Shown here piece after piece: positions 40,624 through 48,631 of a DNA stretch of 64,000 bases. Within the stretch, counting starts at the first letter, position 1. Every line of letters starts with the position of its first letter. Source of the stretch: VFMC01 sp050248155 (GTDB lineage Bacteria > Actinomycetota > Acidimicrobiia > Acidimicrobiales > Ilumatobacteraceae); the NCBI GenBank assembly GCA_050248155.1, contig JBFWSW010000018.1, positions 1 through 64,000 on the forward strand, written 5' to 3'. A program made the position numbers and the translations under genes. The notes under the pieces were generated by a model. That model had not been told where the DNA came from and searched no databases. It saw nothing but the letters and a program-made list of their open reading frames with translations.

Positions 40624-41814
40624 ATGGCTGACGACGAGGGGACGGGGCCCGACCCCGACGACCAGCGCCCGGCGAACCCGTTCGCCAACCTCCCGATGTT
40701 CGGCGAGCTCGCAAAGGCTCTGGCCGGGCAGGGGCCGCTCAACTGGGAGGCGGCGCGCCAGTTCGCGGTGCTGTCGTCCACCGGCGGGGCGAGCGAGGCG
40801 AACGTCGACCCTGCCATCCGCCTGGCCTACGAGTCGCTCACCACGATCGTCGACATGCACGTGCGCGACGTCACCGCGCTCGACACCCCTCGCGCCTCGC
40901 TCGAGCTGACGACGCCGGGCGTGTGGGCCCAGCGCACGCTCGAGGCGTACCGGCCGCTGTTCACCGACCTCGCGACCTCGCTCGGACGATCGGGCAACGA
41001 CACGGACACACCCGACGATCCCATGTTGGCGATGATGGCTGGGCTCAGCCAGATGATGGGGCCGTCCATGATGGGCATGGCGATCGGGTCGATGGTCGGC
41101 CGCCTCGCGGCTCGGGCGTTCGGGCAGTACGACCTCCCGATCCCGCGTACCTCGACCAACACCCTCCTCCTCGTCCCGGCCAGCGTCGACACCTTCGCGG
41201 CCGACTGGAGCCTCCCGCTCGACGAGATGCGGCTGTGGGTGCTCGCCCAAGAGCTCATCGGCCATGCGGTGTTCTCCCACGACTCGGTTCGGACGGCCGT
41301 CACCGAGCTGGTGCAGCGACACGTGGGAGCGTTTCGTCCCGATCCCACGAGCGTCAGCGAGAAGCTCGCCACGCTCGAGATCGACGAGAACGACCCGATG
41401 GCGGCGCTCCAACGCGCGTTCAGCGACCCCGAGGTGCTCCTCGGCGCAGTGCGGTCACCCGAGCAGATCGCGCTCGGTCCGGTGCTCGACGCGGCCACGG
41501 CTGCCGTCGTCGGGTACGTCGACTACATGGTCGACTCGGTGGCCGCTCGTGTGATGGGCGGCGACGCGCTCCGCATCGCCGAGGCGGTGCGGCGTCGCCG
41601 CGTCGAGGCCACGGCCGAGGACGTCTTCATCGAGCGACTCCTCGGGCTGCACGTCACGGCAGCACAGGTGCAGCGCGGCAAGAACTTCGTGGGAGGCGTC
41701 GTCGACCGGGCAGGTGAGGGCGCGCTCGTGCGCCTGTTCCGCGGTCCCGACACGCTGCCGACACCGGCCGAGATCGACGCCCCCGGCCTCTGGCTCGCAC
41801 GCATCGAGCTCTGA
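40624..41814 (+). CDS. DUF2342-type (putative zinc metalloprotease-like) protein
   Basis: A 396-residue protein resembling the actinobacterial DUF2342/zinc-dependent metalloprotease-like family, also annotated as F420-associated. It has GMAIGSMVGRLAARAFGQYDLPIP (as in the family, a Gly-rich helical region), LRLWVLAQELIGHAVF, and a C-terminal FRGPDTLPTPAEIDAPGLWLARI. Most members have HExxH at the central helix. Here residue 209 is Gln and reads QELIGH, so the zinc motif is broken. The N-terminus (about 1-20) is disordered. ATG at 40624. It stands alone between diverging and converging genes. Confidence 0.8.
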   Translation: MADDEGTGPDPDDQRPANPFANLPMFGELAKALAGQGPLNWEAARQFAVLSSTGGASEANVDPAIRLAYESLTTIVDMHVRDVTALDTPRASLELTTPGVWAQRTLEAYRPLFTDLATSLGRSGNDTDTPDDPMLAMMAGLSQMMGPSMMGMAIGSMVGRLAARAFGQYDLPIPRTSTNTLLLVPASVDTFAADWSLPLDEMRLWVLAQELIGHAVFSHDSVRTAVTELVQRHVGAFRPDPTSVSEKLATLEIDENDPMAALQRAFSDPEVLLGAVRSPEQIALGPVLDAATAAVVGYVDYMVDSVAARVMGGDALRIAEAVRRRRVEATAEDVFIERLLGLHVTAAQVQRGKNFVGGVVDRAGEGALVRLFRGPDTLPTPAEIDAPGLWLARIEL

Positions 41815-41829
41815 CTCCCCGCCCGCGTC

Positions 41830-43227
41830 TCAGGGTTCGCGATGACCGGGCCGGGGCGGGCGGGGCGGTGCCAGCGGTCTGGGTGATCGAGAGGGGCGGC
41901 CACGGCCCCGCGGGGCTCCACGGCGGCCCGGCGGCGGCGGCACCTTGCCTCGGTTCGCCGACGTCGCACGTGCGCGTGCGGCTGCGGACGGGCGTCGATG
42001 CCGGTTCGTCCCGGCTTCGCGCAGCGCATGGAGCGGACGAGGTGGCCGCCGACCTTCGTGCACCGCGCGGGTCCCGGCAAAGTAGGTGGCGCCGGCGGCC
42101 GCGGCCATCAGACCCACGACGAGGCACCCCACCCGTCCGGGGGGTGTCAACAGCACCGGGATGACGCCCGCTGCTACCCAGCCGAGTTGGAACTTCGTCT
42201 CGAACTGGGCGAAGGCGCGGCCTCGGTTCGCGTCGGGTGCATCGCTCTGCACGATCGATTCGAACGCGAGACGTCCCACCGCTGCGGCGAAGTTGACCGA
42301 ACCCGCGAGCAACATGCCGCCGACCACTCCGCCGAGCACCGCCGTGCCGAGTCCGGTGATCCCGACGAGGACGAGCGCGCCGAACAGCATCGTCTCCTCG
42401 CGCACCCTCGAGCGCAACGCCGGAGCGATGGCGTTGCCGGCCATCGTCAGCACGCTGGCGACACCGATCGACAGGCCGAACCACACGAGGCCGGCGTCCT
42501 GCTTGCGGAACCAGAAGAAGAGGTGGAAGAACGTGAAGCCCACCGTCGCCCGGGACATGAGCATGGCCGACGCAGCGAGGATGACCCCCGGCGTGTGCAG
42601 CTCCTCACGCTCGCTGCGACCCGCCGCGCGCGCCGCCACCACCTCTCGCGGCAACCTCGACGCGTACACGAGCGCGACGACGAAGAGCCCCGCCGAGTAG
42701 ACCAGGGTGGGTGCCGGGCCGATGAGCTGGAGGACGCCGGCCGGGATGACCGCCACCACGGCGACGAGGCCGGAGATCAGCCCCAGCTTCGAGTTCGCCT
42801 CGACGAGCTCCTCCTCGCTGCGCACGACGGACGGCACGAGCGCGCTCTTCGAGATGGTGTACGTCTTCTGCAGCACCATCGCGCCGAACGCGAGCGGGAA
42901 CAGGAGCAGCGTCGAGACGTAGAACGCCATCGCCACCGAGATGGCGATCCGCAGCACGGTCGTGATCTGGATGAGCAGCCGACGTCCACCTGGCATGCGG
43001 TCGATCGCCGGGCCGATGAGCGGTGCGACGAACAGGAACGGCACGAAGGTGATGCCGAGGAACAGCAGCACCCGACTGCGCGCCGCGTCGGCGTCGATGC
43101 TGAACAGGACCGAGTCGGCGAGTGCCACCACCATCGCCGCATCGCCGGCGGCCATGGCGGCATGAGTCCGGGCGAGCTTGCTGAACCTGGAGCCGCTCGA
43201 CGATGGCGGAGGCAGACGGCTCGACAC
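41830..43227 (-). CDS. MFS-type transporter
   Basis: A 465-residue major facilitator superfamily-like protein with 10-12 hydrophobic helices (for example VLLFLGITFVPFLFVAPLI and LVWFGLSIGVASVLTMAG) up to about residue 385. IGPAIDRMPGGRRLLI is a recognisable motif A (GxxxDRxGRR variant). The last 75 residues are a very basic Pro/Arg-rich tail without helix signals, unlike typical MFS proteins. It starts with GTG at 43227; TACGAT ends exactly 7 nt upstream. Substrate unknown; drug or metabolite efflux is plausible. Confidence 0.85.
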   Translation of the reverse strand: MSSRLPPPSSSGSRFSKLARTHAAMAAGDAAMVVALADSVLFSIDADAARSRVLLFLGITFVPFLFVAPLIGPAIDRMPGGRRLLIQITTVLRIAISVAMAFYVSTLLLFPLAFGAMVLQKTYTISKSALVPSVVRSEEELVEANSKLGLISGLVAVVAVIPAGVLQLIGPAPTLVYSAGLFVVALVYASRLPREVVAARAAGRSEREELHTPGVILAASAMLMSRATVGFTFFHLFFWFRKQDAGLVWFGLSIGVASVLTMAGNAIAPALRSRVREETMLFGALVLVGITGLGTAVLGGVVGGMLLAGSVNFAAAVGRLAFESIVQSDAPDANRGRAFAQFETKFQLGWVAAGVIPVLLTPPGRVGCLVVGLMAAAAGATYFAGTRAVHEGRRPPRPLHALREAGTNRHRRPSAAARARATSANRGKVPPPPGRRGAPRGRGRPSRSPRPLAPPRPPRPGHREP

Positions 43228-43233
43228 GATGGC

Positions 43234-43239
43234 ATCGTA
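43234..43239 (-). promoter_or_regulatory. putative -10 element of the MFS gene (TACGAT)
   Basis: TACGAT on the minus strand ends 7 nt before the GTG at 43227, predicting a leaderless transcript. The region between this gene and regX3 is only 39 bp. Confidence 0.5.
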
Positions 43240-43266
43240 GAGCCCGACCGGTGCGGGTGGCCCCGA

Positions 43267-43980
43267 TCAGCTCTTGCTTCGCTCGTACTTGTAGCCGAGA
43301 CCGCGGATCGTGACGATTCGGGTGGGTGAGGCGGGATCGTCCTCGATCTTGCCCCGGAGCCGTTTGATGTGCACGTCGAGCGTCTTGGTGTCGCCCACGT
43401 AGTCGCTGCCCCACACCCGGTCGATCAGCGTTTCGCGGGGCAGAACTCGCCCGGCGTTGGCGAGCAGGATGTGCAGCAGCTCGAACTCCTTCAACGGGAG
43501 GCTGGTCGGCGTGCCGTCGATGGTGACGATGTGCTCGTCGGGATCGAGGGCAACCTTGCCCACCACGATGGAGTCCCGAGACAGATCGACGGGCGCGTCA
43601 GAAGCCATCGCGTTGCGCCGGAGCACCGCGCGCATGCGGGCGACGAGCTCGCGGATGCGGTAGGGCTTGGTGACGTAGTCGTCGGCGCCCACCTCGAGCC
43701 CGACCACCGTGTCGATCTCGGCGCCCTTCGCGGTGACCATGATGATCGGCACCTGCGTGCGCTTGCGGAGCTGCCGGCACACGTCGATGCCGCTGATCCG
43801 CGGGAGCATCACGTCGAGCAGGACGATGTCGGGACGCACGGCGTCGAAGCGGTCGAGGGCCTCGAATCCGTCGCGGGCGACCTCGACCCTGAACCCTTCA
43901 CGCTTCAGGCCGATCTGCAAGGCGTCGACGAAGCTCTCCTCGTCCTCGACGAGCAGCACGACGGGCATCGTTGCGCTCAC
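43267..43980 (-). CDS. regX3: RegX3/PhoB-type response regulator
   Basis: A 237-residue OmpR/PhoB-family regulator. The receiver domain holds LLVEDEES, the phospho-acceptor in IVLLDVMLP and the Lys of DDYVTKPYRIRE. The C-terminal winged helix (about 140-235) has PLKEFELLHILLANAGRVLPRE and TLDVHIKRLRGKIED. Sequence is closest in my judgement to RegX3, the phosphate regulator of mycobacteria. GTG at 43980 overlaps the kinase stop (GTGA); ATG at 43968 is the alternative. It should bind the PHO box upstream of pstS. Confidence 0.95.
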   Translation of the reverse strand: MSATMPVVLLVEDEESFVDALQIGLKREGFRVEVARDGFEALDRFDAVRPDIVLLDVMLPRISGIDVCRQLRKRTQVPIIMVTAKGAEIDTVVGLEVGADDYVTKPYRIRELVARMRAVLRRNAMASDAPVDLSRDSIVVGKVALDPDEHIVTIDGTPTSLPLKEFELLHILLANAGRVLPRETLIDRVWGSDYVGDTKTLDVHIKRLRGKIEDDPASPTRIVTIRGLGYKYERSKS

Positions 43981-45041
43981 GGAGCCACCGGGATCCGCAA
44001 CGTGAAGGTGCTTCCCTCGCCCTCGGACGACTGCACGAGTACCTCTCCTTGGTGGTTGGTGGCGACGTGACGGACGATCGCGAGCCCGAGCCCGGTCCCT
44101 CCTGTCTCGCGGCTGCGGGCGCGATCGACCCGGTAGAACCGCTCGAAGATGCGGTCGAGCTCGCGGGCAGGGATGCCGATCCCGCGATCGGCGACCCGGA
44201 GGCCGACGAATCCGTCGTCGACCTCGGCCGAGACCCACACGTCGCTCGAGGGCTCGCTGTACTTCACCGCGTTGTCGATGAGGTTGCCGAGCGCCGACAC
44301 CAGCTGGCGGCGGTCGCCGAGGACGACGAGTGGCTGGGCGGGTTCCTCGAGGTCGATGCGTATGTCGCGCTGCTCGGCAGCGGCCAGCGAGCGGACGACA
44401 GCATCGCGCATGATGGTGGCGACATCGGTCGGATCGCGAACGGCCATCCCACCGAGCTCGATCCGCGACAGCTCGAGGAGGTCCTCGATGACGGTCGCGG
44501 CGCGATGCGCCTCGTCGACCATCTTGCCCGAGAGCCGCTGCACGACGGAGATGTCGTCCTCGTCGGCGATCGCCTCGGCCAGCACGGCGAGCGCGCCGAC
44601 CGGCGTCTTGAGCTCGTGGCTGATGTTGGCGACGAAGTCGGTGCGGACGGCATCGAGCCGAGCGCGCTCGCTGATGTCCTCGATCGCGACGATCGCGCCG
44701 CCCTCCGCGAGTGGGGTCGCGGTCACCAGGATCACCGATCGCGGCGGACCGAAGAGCTCGACCGACGAGTGCGACTCGCGCCCGCGCAATGCCACCTGCA
44801 CATGACGTTCGACGGCCTCCTGGACCAGCACCTGGGCGTGTCCGGAGGCAAGGTGCGAGCGGGCGTTGCGCAACGCCACGGCGCCGTCGGCATCGACCAG
44901 CACGACACCCACGGGAAGGTTGTCGAGCGAGGTGCGCGCTCGCTGGAGCTCGAGGCGCACGCGGGCCAGCTCGGCGCGGAGGTCGGTGAGGACGTCGGTG
45001 TCGCCGTGGACCCCGTTCCGCCGTCGCTGGAGCAGTCCCAC
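43977..45041 (-). CDS. senX3: SenX3-like phosphate-sensing histidine kinase without membrane helices
   Basis: A 354-residue kinase. A short coiled coil (residues 15-40) leads to a PAS domain (about 45-130: LDNLPVGVVLVDADGAVALRNA). The HisKA domain has the phospho-His in FVANISHELKTPVGAL. The HATPase has NLIDNAVKYSEP, DRGIGIP and GGTGLGLAIVRHV. Mycobacterial SenX3 has two transmembrane helices. None is seen here, so sensing probably depends on the Pst/PhoU complex. GTG at 45041 lies 9 nt after the phoU stop; the in-frame extension inside phoU is Arg-rich and unlikely. Confidence 0.92.
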   Translation of the reverse strand: MGLLQRRRNGVHGDTDVLTDLRAELARVRLELQRARTSLDNLPVGVVLVDADGAVALRNARSHLASGHAQVLVQEAVERHVQVALRGRESHSSVELFGPPRSVILVTATPLAEGGAIVAIEDISERARLDAVRTDFVANISHELKTPVGALAVLAEAIADEDDISVVQRLSGKMVDEAHRAATVIEDLLELSRIELGGMAVRDPTDVATIMRDAVVRSLAAAEQRDIRIDLEEPAQPLVVLGDRRQLVSALGNLIDNAVKYSEPSSDVWVSAEVDDGFVGLRVADRGIGIPARELDRIFERFYRVDRARSRETGGTGLGLAIVRHVATNHQGEVLVQSSEGEGSTFTLRIPVAP

Positions 45042-45049
45042 GGTGTCGT

Positions 45050-45799
45050 TCAGCCTGACGCGTCGGAGGGTTCTTCGGCGGGCACGGCGACGCGCGCGAT
45101 CTCGCCGGTGTCGCCCTGGCGGTGATAGCGCTCCGCACCCTTCTGCTCCGGCATCCAACCGGTGACGACGAAGCGCACCTTCTCACCGATGTTCACGGCA
45201 TGGTCGCCGATGCGCTCGTAGAAGCGAGCGACGACCGCGAGCTGCACGGCGACCTGCAGGTCGATGCGCCCCGCTGCGTGGCTCTCGAAGATCGCCTGCA
45301 CGAACTGCTTCTGCAGGCCGTCGAGGTACGAGTCCATGTCGTCGATGGCCGCGGCCTTGGCGGCGTCGTTCTCGACGAAGCTCTCGATGGCCGCGTCGTA
45401 CAGCTGCTGGGCCTGCTCACCCATCCGGGCGATGATGCCGCGCAACTTGGGATCGAGCTCGTGTCCGTAGATGCGCCGGGCGGCCTTGCAGATGTTGCAG
45501 AGCAGGTCGGCACTGCGCTCGACGTCGGCGACCATCCGCAAGAGCGCGATCACCTGACGGAGATCGGACGCGACCGGTGCCTGCAGGGCGAGGATGCGGT
45601 AGCAGTGCTCCTCGAGCTCGATCGAACGAGCGTCGATCTCGTCGTCGCCGCGGATGATGTAGTCGGCCCCTTCGAGGTCGCCGTCGAGCAGCACTGCAGT
45701 TGCGCGCGGCACCTTCTCGGTCACCATCGCGGCCAAGCGGCACAGCTCGGCCTTGGCCTCGTCGAGGTCGCTGTGGAACGTGGGACGGAGGTCGTCCAT
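45050..45799 (-). CDS. phoU: phosphate signalling protein PhoU
   Basis: A 249-residue helical-bundle protein with two PhoU repeats. Metal-binding-type E/D motifs are in ERSADLLCNICKAARR and RFYERIGDHAVNIGEKVRFV, the latter being the strongly conserved ERIGDHAxNI signature. It inhibits the PhoR/SenX3-type kinase when phosphate is plentiful. Start ATG at 45799 overlaps the pstB stop by 1 nt (TGATG). The tail after residue 215 (EQKGAERYHRQGDTG) is extra and charged. Confidence 0.96.
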   Translation of the reverse strand: MDDLRPTFHSDLDEAKAELCRLAAMVTEKVPRATAVLLDGDLEGADYIIRGDDEIDARSIELEEHCYRILALQAPVASDLRQVIALLRMVADVERSADLLCNICKAARRIYGHELDPKLRGIIARMGEQAQQLYDAAIESFVENDAAKAAAIDDMDSYLDGLQKQFVQAIFESHAAGRIDLQVAVQLAVVARFYERIGDHAVNIGEKVRFVVTGWMPEQKGAERYHRQGDTGEIARVAVPAEEPSDASG

Positions 45800-46680
45800 C
45801 AGCCGAACCTCCCCGTGACGTAGTGCTCGGTTCGCTCGTCGTCGGGGTTCGAGAAGATCTTGGTCGTGGCACCGAACTCGACCAGCCGACCCGTTCGGCG
45901 ATCGCTCTCGGCGTTGAGCTCGGTCGTGAAGAAGGCCGTGCGGTCGCTCACGCGCGCCGCCTGTTGCATGTTGTGGGTGACGATGACGATCGTGTACTCC
46001 TGCTTGATCTCCTGCATCAGACCCTCGATGCGCGCCGTCGCGATCGGGTCGAGGGCCGAGCACGGCTCGTCCATCAACACCACCTCGGGGTCGACGGCCA
46101 GCGCGCGGGCGATGCACAACCGCTGCTGCTGACCACCCGACATGCCCATGGCCGACGACTTCAACCGGTCCTTCACCTCGTCCCAGAGGGCCGCACCGCG
46201 CAGCGACTTCTCGACGACATCGTCGAGCTCGCTCCGCTTCTTGACCCCGGCCAGCCGCGGCCCGTACGCCACGTTGTCGAAGATGCTCTTCGGAAAGGGG
46301 TTCGGCTTCTGGAAGACCATGCCGATGTGCCGGCGCACCTGCGTGGCCGAGATCTCCGATCCGTAGAGGTCGACACCGTGGTAGGTGATCTTCCCCTCGA
46401 CCCGCGCGCCCGGGATCGTGTCGTTCATGCGGTTGAAGCAGCGGAGCACGGTGCTCTTGCCACAGCCGGACGGGCCGATGAACGCGGTGATCTCGTGCTT
46501 GCGGATCTTGAGGTTCACCTCCTGCACGGCGCGGAACTTGCCGTAGTACACGGCGAGATCCTCGACGTTCAGGACGATGTCGGTGAGCGTCGACTCGATC
46601 CGGCCTCCTTCCGGCGCCGACTCGGACACACGGTTCGTCGTGATCGGTTCGTCGGACACGAGCTCCTGGCTTTCGGTCAT
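45799..46680 (-). CDS. pstB: phosphate ABC transporter ATP-binding protein PstB
   Basis: A 293-residue ABC ATPase. Walker A is GPSGCGKST. The Q-loop region is VFQKPNPFPKSI. The signature is MSGGQQQRLCIARAL. Walker B is VVLMDEPCSALD. The H-loop is VTHNMQQ. The first 35 residues are an acidic extension not needed for the fold. It powers PstCA with PstS at the membrane. It begins 4 nt after pstA, with AGGTGA at the end of pstA as a likely ribosome-binding site. Confidence 0.97.
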   Translation of the reverse strand: MTESQELVSDEPITTNRVSESAPEGGRIESTLTDIVLNVEDLAVYYGKFRAVQEVNLKIRKHEITAFIGPSGCGKSTVLRCFNRMNDTIPGARVEGKITYHGVDLYGSEISATQVRRHIGMVFQKPNPFPKSIFDNVAYGPRLAGVKKRSELDDVVEKSLRGAALWDEVKDRLKSSAMGMSGGQQQRLCIARALAVDPEVVLMDEPCSALDPIATARIEGLMQEIKQEYTIVIVTHNMQQAARVSDRTAFFTTELNAESDRRTGRLVEFGATTKIFSNPDDERTEHYVTGRFG

Positions 46681-46684
46681 GAGG

Positions 46685-47602
46685 TCACCTGCTCCTCGCG
46701 AGGCGTGCGGTCAAGATACGGGCTGCGAACGTGAACGCGAATGCAAGCGCGATCAGCGTGAGCGCAGCACCCCAGGCGCGCTCTTGCGCCGTGATGAAGC
46801 TCTCCTTCGCGTTGCCGTAGATCTGCATCGACAGGGAGGTGTTCGTGCCGCTGAACGGGCTCCAGTTCGTCGCCTTGGAGGCACCGATCGTGAAGATCAG
46901 TGGGGCCGTCTCGCCCGCGGCGCGGGCCACCGCCAGCAGGCATCCGCTGATGACGCCCGGCGCTGCCTTCGGCAGCACGACCGTCAGCGTGGTCCTGCTC
47001 TCGCTGGCTCCGAGCGCGTAGCTCGCCTCGCGGAGGTTCTGCGGGACGAGGCGAAGCATCTCCTCGGACGAGCGGACGACGATCGGCAGCATGAGGCACG
47101 CGAGCGCGAGTGCACCACTCAAGCCGTTCAGCCCGTCGACACCCCGCGGCACGACCCAGAACACGTAGATGAACAGGCCCATCACGATCGAGGGCACGCC
47201 GGCCATCACGTTGGCGAGGAACCTGAGGCCGCGAGCGAGCGTGCTGCCCTTGCCGTACTCGTTCAGGTACACCGCGCCGGCGATGCCGAGCGGTACGGCG
47301 ATGACGGTGGCCGTGAGCGTGATGACGCACGTGCCGATGATTGCCGCCTTCATGCCCGGACCTGGCCGGCGTGGCGACAGCTGGATGTCCTCGGTGAACC
47401 AGTCGGGGAACGAACCCGACACGATCGACCATCCCTTGGTGAGCACCGTGACCAGCACGAGCACGAGCACGAATCCGACCACGAGGACCGCGAGCAACAT
47501 GAGCGCGGTCATCACGAGGTTCTTCGTCCGGCGACGCCCCGACACGCCGGCGAGCTCGTCGGCGAGCGAGGCGGCGCCGGCGGGAATTGTCACGGCCGCC
47601 AT
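46685..47602 (-). CDS. pstA: phosphate ABC transporter permease PstA
   Basis: A 305-residue membrane permease with about six transmembrane helices (for example MTALMLLAVLVVGFVLVLVL and GVPSIVMGLFIYVFWVV). The ABC-permease EAA-like loop is EASYALGASESRTTLTVVLP. ATG at 47602 overlaps the pstC stop by 1 nt (TGATG), so translation is coupled. It forms the phosphate channel with PstC. Confidence 0.96.
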   Translation of the reverse strand: MAAVTIPAGAASLADELAGVSGRRRTKNLVMTALMLLAVLVVGFVLVLVLVTVLTKGWSIVSGSFPDWFTEDIQLSPRRPGPGMKAAIIGTCVITLTATVIAVPLGIAGAVYLNEYGKGSTLARGLRFLANVMAGVPSIVMGLFIYVFWVVPRGVDGLNGLSGALALACLMLPIVVRSSEEMLRLVPQNLREASYALGASESRTTLTVVLPKAAPGVISGCLLAVARAAGETAPLIFTIGASKATNWSPFSGTNTSLSMQIYGNAKESFITAQERAWGAALTLIALAFAFTFAARILTARLARSR

Positions 47603-48558
47603 CACACGCTCCCCTGGATGCGGCGAGTGGCCCGGTTGACGATGGCCGTCGCGCTGAAGTTGACGATGATGGTGAGCACGAAGAGGGTGAGGCCCATCGC
47701 GACGAGAGCGCTTCGCTTGATGTCGGTGGTCGCTTCGCCCCACTGGAACGCGATCACGGACGGGAGTGAGTCGCCCGACGAGAAGAGGTTGGACGTGACG
47801 GCAGGCGACGACCCGATGACCAGCGCGACGGCGATCGTCTCGCCCATCGCTCGGCCCAGCCCGAGCATCACTGCGCCGACGATGCCACCGAGCGAGTGCG
47901 GCATGACAGCGCCGGTGATCATCTCCCAGCGCGTCGCACCGAGCGCCAACGCTCCGTCACAGTCGGTCTGGGGGGTGGTGAGGATGACCTCACGGGCAAT
48001 GGAGGTGATGATCGGCGTGATCATGACGGCGAGGATGAGGCCTGCCGTCATGAACGTGCGACCAGACGACGCCTCGCCGAAGATCGAACCGAGCACCGGC
48101 CAGCCGTCGAACCAGCCGTGGACCGTCTTGTAGAAGCCCGTCAGCTTGGGGGCGAGGAAGATGATGCCCCAGAGGCCGAACACGACCGACGGGACGACGG
48201 CGACCAGGTCGGTCAACGACACGAGCGGCCGCTTCAGCCAGTCGGGGGCGACGTGCACCGTGAACAGGGCGATGCCGATGCTGACCGGCACGGCGATGAC
48301 CAGCGCGATCAGCGAGGTGATCGCGGTGCCGTAGATGAAGCTGAGCGCGCCGTACACCTCGTCGGCGGGCGCCCAGCGCTTGGTGAGGAAGAAGTCGATG
48401 CCCTCGTGGCGAAACGCCGGGAGGGACTTGCCGGTGATCGTCCACGCGATCAGGACCAGGACGACGAGGATGAGACCCCCGCTCGCCAGCGTGGACAGCT
48501 TGAAGAGCCGGTCGGCCAGCCGTCGCTTCGAGGAGAGGTCGATCTGAGAGATGGCCAT
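47602..48558 (-). CDS. pstC: phosphate ABC transporter permease PstC
   Basis: A 318-residue permease with about six transmembrane helices (for example GLILVVLVLIAWTITG and SLGGIVGAVMLGLGRAMGET). The EAA-type loop is CDGALALGATRWEMITGAVMP and the typical VGLGRAMGETIAV is present. An AAGGAGCC ribosome-binding site precedes the ATG at 48558. It lies 73 bp after pstS, separated by a large palindrome. Confidence 0.96.
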   Translation of the reverse strand: MAISQIDLSSKRRLADRLFKLSTLASGGLILVVLVLIAWTITGKSLPAFRHEGIDFFLTKRWAPADEVYGALSFIYGTAITSLIALVIAVPVSIGIALFTVHVAPDWLKRPLVSLTDLVAVVPSVVFGLWGIIFLAPKLTGFYKTVHGWFDGWPVLGSIFGEASSGRTFMTAGLILAVMITPIITSIAREVILTTPQTDCDGALALGATRWEMITGAVMPHSLGGIVGAVMLGLGRAMGETIAVALVIGSSPAVTSNLFSSGDSLPSVIAFQWGEATTDIKRSALVAMGLTLFVLTIIVNFSATAIVNRATRRIQGSV

Positions 48559-48588
48559 TCGGCTCCTTCGGAAGGATCGTACATCGGC

Positions 48589-48618
48589 CGGACCGGGCCT
48601 CGATCGAGGCCCGGTCCG
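48589..48618 (-). terminator. 30-bp perfect palindrome between pstS and pstC
   Basis: A perfect 30-bp inverted repeat centred on GATC (arms begin CGGACCGGGCC) starts 14 nt after the pstS stop and ends 30 nt before the pstC ATG. It is almost all G/C, so the RNA hairpin would be very stable. No U-tract follows on the pst strand. It may terminate or attenuate part of the transcripts, or protect the pstS message, so that PstS is made in excess over PstCAB. Confidence 0.75.
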
Positions 48619-48631
48619 ATCGGTGGGGAGG

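Noticed and set aside
45042..45158. Longer N-terminus of the histidine kinase reaching into phoU
   Set aside because: The extension is Arg-rich, would overlap phoU by more than 100 bp and has no ribosome-binding site.
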